Shown: positions 42,780 to 51,693 of the stretch, one piece after another
Position numbering within the stretch: the stretch's first letter is position 1
Layout of the letters: the number at the start of each line of letters is the position of its first letter
From: Motiliproteus sp036960405
GTDB taxonomy: Bacteria > Pseudomonadota > Gammaproteobacteria > Pseudomonadales > Balneatricaceae
NCBI GenBank assembly: GCA_036960405.1
Contig: JBALWS010000008.1
Location: 9,040-73,039 of the forward strand
DNA: 64,000 bases
Direction of reading: 5' to 3'
Program-made: the position numbers and the translations under genes
Notes under the pieces: model-generated
The model's input: only the letters and a program-made list of their open reading frames with translations
What the model was told of the DNA's origin: nothing
Database searches by the model: none

Positions 42780-44825
42780 ATGAAATTACAAAGTTATATC
42801 AACGGCCAGTGGGTCGATGGCCAAGACGCTGGGGTTGAAGTGTTCAACGCGGTCAATGGCGATTCTATCGGCATGGTCACCAGCCAAGGGATCGACTTTG
42901 GCGATGCGGTCAACCATGCCCGTCAAGTCGGTGGCCCAGCGCTGCGCAAGCTCACCTTTCACGAGCGTGCGAACAGGCTTAAAGCCTTAGCCCAACACCT
43001 GATGGCAGCAAAAGAGCAATTTTACCGGGTATCCGCCTGGACCGGTGCCACCAAGGTGGATAGCTGGATCGACATCGACGGCGGCATCAGCACTCTTTTT
43101 ACCTACTCCAGCCTTGTTCGCCGAGAGCTGCCCAACGAAACCTTCCTGGTCGAGGATGAGGCTCAGCGACTGTCTGCCAACGGGACCTTTACCGGTCGCC
43201 ACCTGCTGGTCCCCAAAGAGGGTGTGGCGGTACACATCAACGCGTTCAACTTCCCCTGCTGGGGCATGCTCGAAAAGATCGCCCCCAGCCTCGCTGCGGG
43301 GATGCCGGTTATCGTTAAACCTGCGACCGCGTCGAGCTACCTGACCGAAGCGATGGTCAAGGAGATCATCAGTTCGGGGATTTTGCCCGAAGGCTCAATC
43401 CAATTGATCTGCGGTGGCGTAGGCGACCTGCTGGATCGCTTAGATGAACAAGATGTAGTGACCTTCACCGGATCGGCCAGCACCGGACACAAGCTGCGCA
43501 CCCACCCCAACATCGTGGCCAACTCGATCCCTTTCACCATGGAAGCCGATTCTCTCAACTGCAGCATCCTGGGTGCCAATGTTGAACCGGGTTCGATCGA
43601 ATTCGACCTCTATATCAAAGAGGTTGCCAGAGAGATGACGGTTAAGGCAGGGCAAAAATGTACCGCTATCCGTCGTGCCATAATCCCCCGCAACCGGGTC
43701 GATGCCGTCGCAGAAGCCTTAAGCGCAAGATTGGCTAAAACCACCTTGGGCGATCCCGCTATCGAAGGCGTTCGTATGGGGCCCTTGGTAGGTAGAAGTC
43801 AGGTCGGCGACGTCTGGAACAAACTGGCGCAACTCAAACAAAGCTGCGAAGTGATTCACGGCGGCAGCGAAGAGTTTGAAGTGGTCGGCGGAGATCGAGA
43901 TTTGGGCGCTTACTTCCCCAGCACCCTACTGTACTGCGACAAACCGCTAGCAACCGAGGCACCGCATAGCATCGAGGCCTTTGGCCCGGTGTCTACGCTG
44001 CTGGCATACGACGATATCGACCAGGCGATCACCATCGCCAAACTCGGTCGCGGCAGCCTGGTCGGCTCGCTAGTGACTGCGGATGATCAAGAAGCCCGTA
44101 ACGTGGTGCTCGGCGCAGCCGCCTACCATGGCCGGATGCTGATCCTCAACGGTGACTGCGCCAAAGAATCAACAGGTCATGGCTCACCGTTGCCAACGCT
44201 GGTCCACGGCGGCCCAGGACGTGCGGGCGGTGGCGAAGAACTCGGCGGACTGCGGTCGGTCAAGCACTACATGCAACGCACCGCGATCCAGGGCAGCCCG
44301 ACCACATTGAATGCCATCACCAACGAATACAACCCCGGTTCAAAGCAGATCAAGACCGACGTGCACCCGTTCCGCAAGTACTTTGAAGAGCTACAGATCG
44401 GCGAAACCCTGATCACCCACCGACGTACCGTGACCGAAGCCGACATCGTCAACTTTGGCGGTATCTCGGGTGACCACTTCTACGCCCACTTCGACGAGCT
44501 GGCGGCCAAAGACTCGCTGTTCGGCAAGCGGGTCGCGCACGGTTACTTCGTGATATCGGCAGCTGCCGGGATGTTCGTCGAGCCATCACCGGGGCCGGTG
44601 TTAGCCAACTACGGCATGGAAAATCTGCGTTTCGTGGAGCCGGTCGGTATCGGCGATACCATTCAGGTGCGCTTGACCTGCAAGCGCAAGATCAAAAAAG
44701 ATAAGCGTGAAGAGGATGAAAAGCCCAACGGCGTGGTGGTCTGGGATGTCGAAGTCTTCAATCAGGACAACACCCCGGTTGCGGTCTACAACATCCTGAC
44801 GCTAGTGGAGCGCAAGGAAGAGTAA
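42780..44825 (+). CDS. paaZ: Bifunctional oxepin-CoA hydrolase/aldehyde dehydrogenase PaaZ
   Basis: PaaZ opens the oxepin ring and oxidises the resulting aldehyde to 3-oxo-5,6-dehydrosuberyl-CoA. The 681-residue product has an N-terminal aldehyde dehydrogenase domain (about 1-520; NAFNFPCWGMLEKIAPSLAAG, FTGSASTGHKL, catalytic Cys in KAGQKCTAIRR at about 295). A C-terminal MaoC-type R-specific hydratase domain (about 535-680; NFGGISGDHFYAHFDE) carries the Asp and His. Both domains look intact. Last gene of the operon; a terminator follows. Confidence 0.96.
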   Translation: MKLQSYINGQWVDGQDAGVEVFNAVNGDSIGMVTSQGIDFGDAVNHARQVGGPALRKLTFHERANRLKALAQHLMAAKEQFYRVSAWTGATKVDSWIDIDGGISTLFTYSSLVRRELPNETFLVEDEAQRLSANGTFTGRHLLVPKEGVAVHINAFNFPCWGMLEKIAPSLAAGMPVIVKPATASSYLTEAMVKEIISSGILPEGSIQLICGGVGDLLDRLDEQDVVTFTGSASTGHKLRTHPNIVANSIPFTMEADSLNCSILGANVEPGSIEFDLYIKEVAREMTVKAGQKCTAIRRAIIPRNRVDAVAEALSARLAKTTLGDPAIEGVRMGPLVGRSQVGDVWNKLAQLKQSCEVIHGGSEEFEVVGGDRDLGAYFPSTLLYCDKPLATEAPHSIEAFGPVSTLLAYDDIDQAITIAKLGRGSLVGSLVTADDQEARNVVLGAAAYHGRMLILNGDCAKESTGHGSPLPTLVHGGPGRAGGGEELGGLRSVKHYMQRTAIQGSPTTLNAITNEYNPGSKQIKTDVHPFRKYFEELQIGETLITHRRTVTEADIVNFGGISGDHFYAHFDELAAKDSLFGKRVAHGYFVISAAAGMFVEPSPGPVLANYGMENLRFVEPVGIGDTIQVRLTCKRKIKKDKREEDEKPNGVVVWDVEVFNQDNTPVAVYNILTLVERKEE

Positions 44826-44855
44826 TCAGCTCCCTTAGCCATTATGACCAGAACC

Positions 44856-44885
44856 AAAAAAGCGACCCGAGGGTCGCTTTTTTAT
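44856..44885. terminator. Bidirectional terminator between paaZ and recA
   Basis: AAAAAAGCGACCC and GGGTCGCTTTTTT form a perfect stem around GA, with A and T runs on either side, so it ends transcription of both paaZ (plus) and recA (minus). Confidence 0.9.
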
Positions 44886-44901
44886 TTAACACGTGGCCGG
44901 A

Positions 44902-45942
44902 TTAGAACTCCAGCTCTGCGGCAGGCTTAACCTCGGGCTTTTCGGCAGGGACCGGCAAGCTGAGCAGTTCGGCACGGATCTGGTCCTCGATCTCCTTGGC
45001 GATCTCAGGGTTCTCTTCCAGATACTTGGCCGAATTGGCTTTTCCCTGACCAATCTTGCTGCCTTTATAGGCGTACCAAGCACCAGACTTGTCGACCAAG
45101 CCCTGCTTAACACCCAGGTCGATCACCTCACCCATATGGTAGATCCCCTTACCATACATGATCTGGAATTCGGCTTGCTTGAACGGCGGTGACACTTTGT
45201 TTTTCACTACCTTGACGCGTGTTTCGTTACCGATCACCTCATCTTTGTCTTTTACTGCACCGGTACGGCGGATATCCAGTCGTACTGATGCGTAGAATTT
45301 CAACGCATTACCACCGGACGTGGTTTCTGGACTGCCGAACATCACTCCGATCTTCATCCGGATCTGGTTGATAAAGATCACCAGGCAATTAGCATTTTTG
45401 ACGTTACCGGTAATCTTACGCAGCGCCTGACTCATCAAGCGCGCTTGCAAACCTACGTGGGTATCGCCCATCTCACCCTCAATCTCGGCACGAGGTGTCA
45501 GCGCCGCCACCGAGTCGATCACCAACACATCGACCGAGTTGGAACGGACCAGCATATCGGTAATTTCTAACGCTTGCTCACCGGTATCGGGCTGCGACAC
45601 CAGCAGGTCATCGATATTAACCCCCAGTTTCTCGGCATAGCTCGGATCCAACGCATGCTCGGCATCGACAAAAGCACAGGTCTTGCCCGCTTTTTGCGCT
45701 TCGGCGATCACCTGCAACGTCAAGGTGGTTTTACCCGAAGACTCCGGGCCGTAGATTTCGCAGATACGCCCATATGGCAAACCGCCTATGCCCAGCGCGA
45801 TATCCAGCCCCAGAGAACCGGTAGACACCGCAGGCATCGCTTCGCGCGGCTTGTCGCCCATGCGCATTACCGCACCCTTGCCGAATTGGCGCTCGATCTG
45901 CGTTAGTGCGGCTGACAGTGCCTTCTTTTTGTTGTCATCCAT
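44902..45942 (-). CDS. recA: Recombinase RecA
   Basis: RecA forms filaments on single-stranded DNA for strand exchange and triggers LexA self-cleavage. The 346-residue product is full length with the Walker A motif GPESSGKTT (about 66-74), the VLVIDSVAAL Walker B, the DNA-binding loops and the acidic tail ending PAAELEF. A consensus LexA box lies upstream. Its usual downstream neighbour recX is about 19 kb away; pncC is upstream (about 147 bp). Confidence 0.98.
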   Translation of the reverse strand: MDDNKKKALSAALTQIERQFGKGAVMRMGDKPREAMPAVSTGSLGLDIALGIGGLPYGRICEIYGPESSGKTTLTLQVIAEAQKAGKTCAFVDAEHALDPSYAEKLGVNIDDLLVSQPDTGEQALEITDMLVRSNSVDVLVIDSVAALTPRAEIEGEMGDTHVGLQARLMSQALRKITGNVKNANCLVIFINQIRMKIGVMFGSPETTSGGNALKFYASVRLDIRRTGAVKDKDEVIGNETRVKVVKNKVSPPFKQAEFQIMYGKGIYHMGEVIDLGVKQGLVDKSGAWYAYKGSKIGQGKANSAKYLEENPEIAKEIEDQIRAELLSLPVPAEKPEVKPAAELEF

Positions 45943-46029
45943 TGCGGTACCCTTGAACTGAGAATGGCTAATAAGTTTGTCAGATTGAGCTCATCACTGT
46001 TAACGTGGCGTCAACCTGCGGCAAAACAA

Positions 46030-46045
46030 CTGTATATCTAAACAG
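46030..46045 (-). promoter_or_regulatory. LexA (SOS) box of recA
   Basis: CTG-N10-CAG: CTGTATATCTAAACAG on the plus strand (TACTGTTTAGATATACAGTT on the minus strand with flanks). It matches the gammaproteobacterial LexA consensus and sits about 85-100 bp before the recA ATG, right after an AATAAT-like -10 box. Confidence 0.88.
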
Positions 46046-46088
46046 TATTATTTCACAACTTTTTTTAAACGCAAGCCGCTATTTCAAC

Positions 46089-46565
46089 TTAACCCTGAAT
46101 AATTCTTAGCAACCCCAGCACCGACTCTTCAACCGCTTGATCTCTAACGGATTGGCGGTCTCCAGAAAAATTGAAACAGTGGCTATCGACTACGCCATCG
46201 CCGCGTGCCCAAGCGATCCAAACCGTCCCAACCGGCTTTTCCGGGCTGCCACCACCGGGTCCCGCGACGCCGCTAATCGCGACACTGAGCTGGGCCGGGC
46301 TATTATCCAACGCCCCGCGCGCCATCGCCTCGACACAGGCCTGGCTCACCGCCCCCTGCTGCTCCAGCAGCTCATCATCGACCCCGAGCAGACGCTGCTT
46401 CATCGCGTTGGAATAGGTCACAAAACCGCCCTCTAGCCATGCCGAGCTGCCGGGTAGCGCCGTCAACCGGCAGGCGACACCGCCTCCGGTACAGGATTCG
46501 GCGGTGACCAGCGTCCAGCCTCGGTCCATTAACGCCACGGCCAACTGTTCGATCTGTGCTTGCAT
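46089..46565 (-). CDS. pncC: Nicotinamide-nucleotide amidase PncC (CinA C-terminal domain)
   Basis: PncC deamidates nicotinamide mononucleotide in NAD recycling. From the ATG at 46565 (MQAQIEQLAVALMDRGW) the product is 158 residues, the single-domain CinA C-terminal form. Motifs are TLVTAESCTGGGVACRLTALPGSSAWLEGGFVTYSN (in parts: AESCTGGGVACRLTALPG, about 22-39) and AISGVAGPGGGSPEKPVGTV. The frame is open to 46658, but that would overlap the mutS promoter region. The order pncC-recA is standard; mutS is divergent. Confidence 0.94.
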   Translation of the reverse strand: MQAQIEQLAVALMDRGWTLVTAESCTGGGVACRLTALPGSSAWLEGGFVTYSNAMKQRLLGVDDELLEQQGAVSQACVEAMARGALDNSPAQLSVAISGVAGPGGGSPEKPVGTVWIAWARGDGVVDSHCFNFSGDRQSVRDQAVEESVLGLLRIIQG

Positions 46566-46723
46566 GGTGATAATTACCCTGTCTATATCGTCGCTCGGCT
46601 TCGAAATATGGCACAACATGCCGTAGAATGACCAGCTTTGTTGAGCATGGCCAACCATCGAGTCGGTGGATGTCGCCAGCGCTACTCTCTCTGACTATTC
46701 ACCAACAGAATCTGATCAAAAAA

Positions 46724-49309
46724 ATGAGCAAAGCCGCAACCAAAAACAGCTCGCATACCCCGATGATGCAACAATATTTCGGGATCAAATCGGAGCACCC
46801 CAACGAGTTAGTGTTTTATCGGATGGGTGATTTTTACGAGATGTTTTACGACGATGCCCGCCAAGCCTCGCAAATACTCGACATATCGCTGACTAGCCGC
46901 GGCCATTCTGGTGGTGAGCCGATCCCGATGGCAGGCATCCCCTACCATGCCGCCGAGAACTATATCGCCAAGATCGTTCGTGCCGGCCAATCGGTCGCTA
47001 TCGCCGAGCAGATTGGCGACCCGGCTACCAGCAAAGGCCCGGTAGATCGCAAAGTCGTACGCGTTGTCACCCCCGGCACCCTGACCGACGAAGCCCTGCT
47101 CGACGCCTCGCGCGATAACCTACTGGTAGCCGTTACCCGCGATCAGCAACAGTTCGGCATCGCCAGCCTCGATATCAGCGCCGGCCGTTTTCAGGTTATG
47201 CAGCTAGATGGCGAAACGGCGCTGTTAAGCGAACTGGCTCGACTACAACCGGCCGAGTTGCTGTTCAACGAAGACGATGGCATCGAAGCACTGCTGTGCA
47301 ACTTCAACGGGCTACGCCGTCAGCCACCGTGGAACTTCGAACTCGACAGTGCCCACCGTTTGTTAACCCAACAGTTTCAAACCCGGGACCTGAGCGGCTT
47401 CGGCTGCGAGTCTCTACCGACCGCCTTGCGCGCAGCCGGCTGTCTACTGCAGTACGCCCGCGAGACCCAGCGCACCGCGCTACCGCATATTCGCTCGATC
47501 ACCACCGAGTTACAGGACAACAGCGTCATTCTGGATGCCGCCACCCGGCGTAATCTAGAGCTTGATGCCAATCTGATGGGCGGTACAGACAACACCCTGA
47601 TATCGGTACTCGACCGCACCGCCACCCCGATGGGAGGAAGACTGCTACGCCGCTGGCTGCATCGGCCGTTGCGCAACTTAGAAACCATCAAACAGCGCCA
47701 GTTCTGCATTAGCTGCTTGATCGACGATTACCGCTTTGAAGGCCTGCAACCGGTGCTGAAACAGATCGGTGATATTGAGCGTATCCTGGCCCGCGTAGCG
47801 CTACGCTCAGCCCGCCCTCGCGATCTGGAACGACTAAAATCGGCGCTGACCTGCCTGCCTGAACTGCAACAACTGATCGCTCCGCTCGAATCGCCGCTAG
47901 CGAGTCAATTGGCCGAGTCTATTAGCGAATTCCCTCAGCTACAGCAACTTCTCGACAAGGCTGTCATCGACAATCCACCGGTGATTATCCGTGATGGCGG
48001 CGTCATCGCCGAAGGTTACGACAGTGAGCTCGACGAGCTGCGCGCGCTGAGCGAAAACGCAGGGGGCTACCTGCTAGAACTCGAACAGCGTGAAAAAGAG
48101 CGTACCGGCATCGCCACCCTCAAGGTCGGTTACAACCGAGTCCACGGCTATTACATCGAGATCAGTAGAGCCCAGTCAGAACAGGCTCCAGCCGAATATA
48201 TTCGCCGCCAGACACTAAAAAATGCCGAGCGCTTCATCACTCCGGAACTCAAAGAGTTCGAAGATAAGGCACTGAGCAGCAAAAGCCGCGCTCTGGCCCG
48301 TGAAAAAATGCTCTACGAGGCGCTGGTCGAAACCTTGGCCGAACAACTGGCTCCGCTCCAAGACTGCGCTAGCGCACTGGCCGAACTCGATGTGCTCAAC
48401 AATCTAGCAGCCCGCGCCGGTCGACTCGATTACTGCGCCCCAACCTTATCCGATAACGCGGGGATCGAAATTTTAGAGGGCCGTCACCCAGTGGTCGAAC
48501 GGGTCTCTGATGATCCATTTGTCGCCAACGACCTGCGGCTCGATCCCGAGCGGCGGATGCTGATCATTACCGGTCCCAACATGGGCGGTAAATCGACCTT
48601 CATGCGTCAGGCAGCCTTGATCGTACTGATGGCGCATATCGGCAGCTATGTCCCCGCGGCGCAAGCCAACATCGGCCTGGTAGATCGAATATTCACCCGC
48701 ATGGGTTCGTCCGATGATCTGGCAGGCGGTCGCTCAACCTTTATGGTGGAGATGACCGAAACCGCCAATATTCTGCATAACGCCACCCCCAGAAGCTTGG
48801 TGCTGATGGACGAAGTGGGGCGCGGTACCAGCACCTTCGATGGCCTATCGCTAGCCTGGTCCTGCGCACGCCACCTGGCTTCGATGACCCAGGCTTTCAC
48901 CCTGTTCGCTACCCACTACTTTGAGCTCACCTCGCTGCCCGACACCGAAGCAGGAGTGGCCAACATCCACCTGACCGCGACCGAACATAACGATCATATT
49001 ATCTTTCTGCATAGCGTCCACGAGGGCCCTGCCAGCCAGAGCTACGGCCTTCAGGTGGCCAAGTTGGCCGGTGTGCCAATGGCGGTCATCGACGAAGCCA
49101 AGCATAAGCTACAGCAACTCGAATCCTCTTCGATCACAGCTACCCAGGCGCCGCTGCAGGTCGACCTGTTTAGCCAACCGGCGCCAGCGGAACCTAGCAA
49201 CGAACCGCACCCGCTAGAAGCCGCGCTCGACGCCATCGATCCCGACAACCTCTCACCACGACAAGCGCTGGAACAGCTCTACCAGCTCAAACAACAGAGC
49301 GCGCAATAA
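46724..49309 (+). CDS. mutS: DNA mismatch repair protein MutS
   Basis: MutS recognises mismatches and recruits MutL. From the ATG at 46724 (MSKAATKNSSHTPMMQQY) the product is 861 residues; the HTPMMQQY block lies at the same distance from the start as in E. coli MutS. The frame is open to an ATG at 46628, but neither start has a clear ribosome site. It has the mismatch-contacting FYE (YRMGDFYEMF, about 30-39), the Walker A GPNMGGKST (about 623-631), the DEVGRGTSTFDG Walker B, and a C-terminal tail for tetramerisation. Confidence 0.97.
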   Translation: MSKAATKNSSHTPMMQQYFGIKSEHPNELVFYRMGDFYEMFYDDARQASQILDISLTSRGHSGGEPIPMAGIPYHAAENYIAKIVRAGQSVAIAEQIGDPATSKGPVDRKVVRVVTPGTLTDEALLDASRDNLLVAVTRDQQQFGIASLDISAGRFQVMQLDGETALLSELARLQPAELLFNEDDGIEALLCNFNGLRRQPPWNFELDSAHRLLTQQFQTRDLSGFGCESLPTALRAAGCLLQYARETQRTALPHIRSITTELQDNSVILDAATRRNLELDANLMGGTDNTLISVLDRTATPMGGRLLRRWLHRPLRNLETIKQRQFCISCLIDDYRFEGLQPVLKQIGDIERILARVALRSARPRDLERLKSALTCLPELQQLIAPLESPLASQLAESISEFPQLQQLLDKAVIDNPPVIIRDGGVIAEGYDSELDELRALSENAGGYLLELEQREKERTGIATLKVGYNRVHGYYIEISRAQSEQAPAEYIRRQTLKNAERFITPELKEFEDKALSSKSRALAREKMLYEALVETLAEQLAPLQDCASALAELDVLNNLAARAGRLDYCAPTLSDNAGIEILEGRHPVVERVSDDPFVANDLRLDPERRMLIITGPNMGGKSTFMRQAALIVLMAHIGSYVPAAQANIGLVDRIFTRMGSSDDLAGGRSTFMVEMTETANILHNATPRSLVLMDEVGRGTSTFDGLSLAWSCARHLASMTQAFTLFATHYFELTSLPDTEAGVANIHLTATEHNDHIIFLHSVHEGPASQSYGLQVAKLAGVPMAVIDEAKHKLQQLESSSITATQAPLQVDLFSQPAPAEPSNEPHPLEAALDAIDPDNLSPRQALEQLYQLKQQSAQ

Positions 49310-49329
49310 CTCCTATACTGGAGCAGGCT

Positions 49330-49345
49330 GGGCGTCACCACGCCC
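49330..49345 (+). terminator. Possible hairpin after mutS
   Basis: GGGCGT and ACGCCC pair around CACC, 20 bp after the mutS stop. The T-tract is poor (GGTTTAG), so termination is uncertain; it may only be a leader hairpin of fdxA. Confidence 0.3.
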
Positions 49346-49389
49346 GGTTTAGCCCTTATCTTCGGTCAATTCCAGAGGAGTAGACGAGC

Positions 49390-49713
49390 ATGGCTTTTGT
49401 CGTGACTGAAAACTGCATCAAGTGTAAGTACACCGACTGTGTCGAGGTCTGTCCGGTTGATTGCTTCTACGAAGGCCCCAACTTTTTGGTGATCCATCCC
49501 GACGAATGTATCGATTGCGCGCTATGCGTACCCGAATGCCCCGTTGATGCGATCTTTGAGGAGGGCGATTTACCCGATGACCAGCTGGAGTTTATCCAAC
49601 TCAATGCCGAACTGGCCGAAGTCTGGCCTAATATCGGGGAGATGAAAGCCGCACCTGAAGATGCCGCCGATTGGAACGGCAAGCCAGACAAAAAAAAGCT
49701 GCTGGAGCGATAA
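49390..49713 (+). CDS. fdxA: Ferredoxin FdxA (7Fe type)
   Basis: FdxA carries a 3Fe-4S and a 4Fe-4S cluster for electron transfer. The 107-residue product has the cluster motifs CIKCKYTDCVEVCPVDC (about 9-25) and CIDCALCVPECPVDAIF (about 40-56), followed by the family-specific C-terminal WPNIGEMKAAPEDAADW. AGAGGAG lies before the ATG. mutS is upstream on the same strand; rpoS is convergent (42 bp), the common mutS-fdxA-rpoS arrangement. Confidence 0.96.
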   Translation: MAFVVTENCIKCKYTDCVEVCPVDCFYEGPNFLVIHPDECIDCALCVPECPVDAIFEEGDLPDDQLEFIQLNAELAEVWPNIGEMKAAPEDAADWNGKPDKKKLLER

Positions 49714-49755
49714 CTCCAACAGCCTGATACTCGATCTTAACGCCAGAGCAAACAG

Positions 49756-50751
49756 TTACTCGAGCAGATCAGCGCCAGATAGCCCGTTGTTCTCGACGAT
49801 ATCACGCAACCTCCGCAAGGCTTCGACCTGGATTTGACGTACTCGCTCACGCGTCAGGCCGATCTCGCGCCCAACCTCTTCCAACGTGCTGATCTCATGG
49901 CCGTGCAAGCCAAACCGACGCATCAACACTTCGCTATGCTTCTCGGGCAAAGTTTCCAGCCAGTCGTCCAGACGACCAATCAGATTGGTATTCTGCAGCC
50001 AGGTTTCAGGGTCGGCGGCATCGGTGTCCGGAATCGTCTCGACCAGCGATTTTTCAGAATTTTTACCGACCGGCACATCGATAGAGCCAACCCGCTCGTT
50101 CAAGCCCATCATCCGTTTGACGTTTTCAACCGGCTTATCGAGCATCTCCGCGATCTCTTCGCAGGTCGGCTCATGGTCGAGCTGCTGCGCCAGTGCGCGG
50201 GCGGCTCGCAAATAGACATTGAGTTCTTTCACGACATGAATCGGCAAGCGAATGGTGCGGGTCTGATTCATGATGGCCCGCTCGATGGTTTGCCGAATCC
50301 ACCAGGTGGCGTAGGTGGAGAAACGGAAGCCTCGTTCGGGATCAAACTTTTCAACCGCTCGTATCAGCCCAAGGTTGCCCTCTTCGATCAGGTCCAACAG
50401 GGTCAGGCCTCGGTTGATGTAACGACGGGCGATCTTGACCACCAGACGCAAGTTGCTCTCGATCATCCGCTTGCGCGAGGCATCGCATCCTCGAAGTGCT
50501 TTGCGCGAGAAGTAGACCTCCTCTTCGGCGCTGAGCAATGGCGAAAAACCGATCTCGTTTAGATAAAGCTGCGTTGCATCCAGATGTCTGGCTTTGACGA
50601 GGTCGTCATGAACTTCGCCACGCGCTTTGTCCATCACAACGTTGTCATCAAGGATCTCATCTGTAGCCATTTCATTATCCGTTGACTGCTTTTTATTTTG
50701 CCTTTTCGCTACCCGTGTTGACTTAGCGGCGGTTCTCTCGAGCGTTTCCAT
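49756..50751 (-). CDS. rpoS: Stationary-phase sigma factor RpoS
   Basis: RpoS (sigma-38) directs stress and stationary-phase transcription. The 331-residue product has region 1.2 (DATQLYLNEIGFSPLLSAEEE, in parts), regions 2.1-2.4 (about 95-165; NLRLVVKIARRYINRGL, FSTYATWWIRQTIERAIM), region 3, and the region 4 helix-turn-helix (LEEVGREIGLTRERVRQIQ, about 292-310). The N-terminal 40 residues are basic and then acidic. It follows nlpD by 48 bp, where a hairpin lies upstream of the AGGAG site; in relatives the main rpoS promoter is inside nlpD. Confidence 0.97.
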   Translation of the reverse strand: METLERTAAKSTRVAKRQNKKQSTDNEMATDEILDDNVVMDKARGEVHDDLVKARHLDATQLYLNEIGFSPLLSAEEEVYFSRKALRGCDASRKRMIESNLRLVVKIARRYINRGLTLLDLIEEGNLGLIRAVEKFDPERGFRFSTYATWWIRQTIERAIMNQTRTIRLPIHVVKELNVYLRAARALAQQLDHEPTCEEIAEMLDKPVENVKRMMGLNERVGSIDVPVGKNSEKSLVETIPDTDAADPETWLQNTNLIGRLDDWLETLPEKHSEVLMRRFGLHGHEISTLEEVGREIGLTRERVRQIQVEALRRLRDIVENNGLSGADLLE

Positions 50752-50771
50752 GGCGTCAATCTCCTAAGCTA

Positions 50772-50787
50772 ACCAGGCGGGCCTGGT
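50772..50787 (-). repeat. Hairpin in the rpoS leader
   Basis: ACCAGGC and GCCTGGT form a perfect 7-bp stem with a 2-base centre, a few bases upstream of the rpoS AGGAG site, inside the short nlpD-rpoS gap. It could influence rpoS translation; this is only an inference. Confidence 0.45.
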
Positions 50788-50799
50788 GCTTCCTTGCTG

Positions 50800-51609
50800 C
50801 TACCGACGGGGTAAGTAGCGGACCGGATCCACCGGTTTACCCTCTTTGCGGATCTCGAAATGTAGCATGGTCCTCGCTACTCCGCTATTGCCGATTTCAG
50901 CAATCTTTTGGCCTACTACAACCTTATCTTGCTCTTTTACCAGTAGCTTATTGTTATGAGCATAAGCACTTAAAAAGGTTTCGTTATGGTTGATGATAAC
51001 AAGATTACCATACCCTAATAAACCATTACCTGCATACACTACCACGCCAGCAGCGGCTGAAAAAACCGGCTCGCCTCTATTTCCGGCGATATTTAAACCC
51101 TTATTTACCTGGCCTTTAGCGCTAAAACCCTGAATCACACGACCCGTGGCAGGCCAACGCCATCTAACCGGACCTGTCGGTGCTGCGGGTGCTGGTTTGG
51201 CGATGGAACGGGATGGTGAGGCGGGTTTTGCAGCAGGTTCAACGCTGCTATTCGATGATTTTTTGGAAGAAGATGGAGTCGTTGACGAGGGTGTTGACGC
51301 GCTACGGCGAACCGGAGCGGCCTCGGAAAGACTGAGCAGCTGGCCAGAATAAATACGGTAGCTGCTACCAATATTGTTGGCTCGGGCCAAAGCCCGATAA
51401 TCTTTACGATAACGCCAGGCGATAGAATACAGAGTATCTCCGGGTTGAACCCGGTAGTGACCATCGGGTGCCGGTTTAACCGTTTGACGCGTGGTGACGG
51501 GGGCATTGATAGAATGGTCGCTAACAGGCGCCACGTGACCACCGCAGCCCAACAGCATAACACTGCTAACTACCACCGCTGACAATGTCCGTTTGACGCT
51601 GCTAGTCAC
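50800..51609 (-). CDS. nlpD: Lipoprotein NlpD (LysM, degenerate LytM/M23 domain)
   Basis: NlpD is an outer-membrane lipoprotein that activates the amidase AmiC at division. The 269-residue product has a lipoprotein signal (MLLGC, Cys at about residue 22), a LysM peptidoglycan-binding domain (HYRVQPGDTLYSIAWRYRKDY, about 51-71 onward), a Ser/Pro/Lys-rich linker (about 100-145) and a C-terminal M23 domain (about 155-267). The M23 metal ligands are mostly replaced (AYAHNN, MLHFEIR), as in the non-catalytic activator class. It is between DUF368 and rpoS. Confidence 0.94.
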   Translation of the reverse strand: MTSSVKRTLSAVVVSSVMLLGCGGHVAPVSDHSINAPVTTRQTVKPAPDGHYRVQPGDTLYSIAWRYRKDYRALARANNIGSSYRIYSGQLLSLSEAAPVRRSASTPSSTTPSSSKKSSNSSVEPAAKPASPSRSIAKPAPAAPTGPVRWRWPATGRVIQGFSAKGQVNKGLNIAGNRGEPVFSAAAGVVVYAGNGLLGYGNLVIINHNETFLSAYAHNNKLLVKEQDKVVVGQKIAEIGNSGVARTMLHFEIRKEGKPVDPVRYLPRR

Positions 51610-51693
51610 CCTTTTTCGCCTAGCTCCCGATATTGTTGGAGTACCCTATCCGCTGACCACTTAGGCTGTTTCAGCCCCGTATCCGTCAGTCTG

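Noticed and set aside
49330..49345. Strong terminator after mutS
   Set aside because: The stem is only 6 bp with no T-tract, so it is kept only as a low-confidence hairpin.
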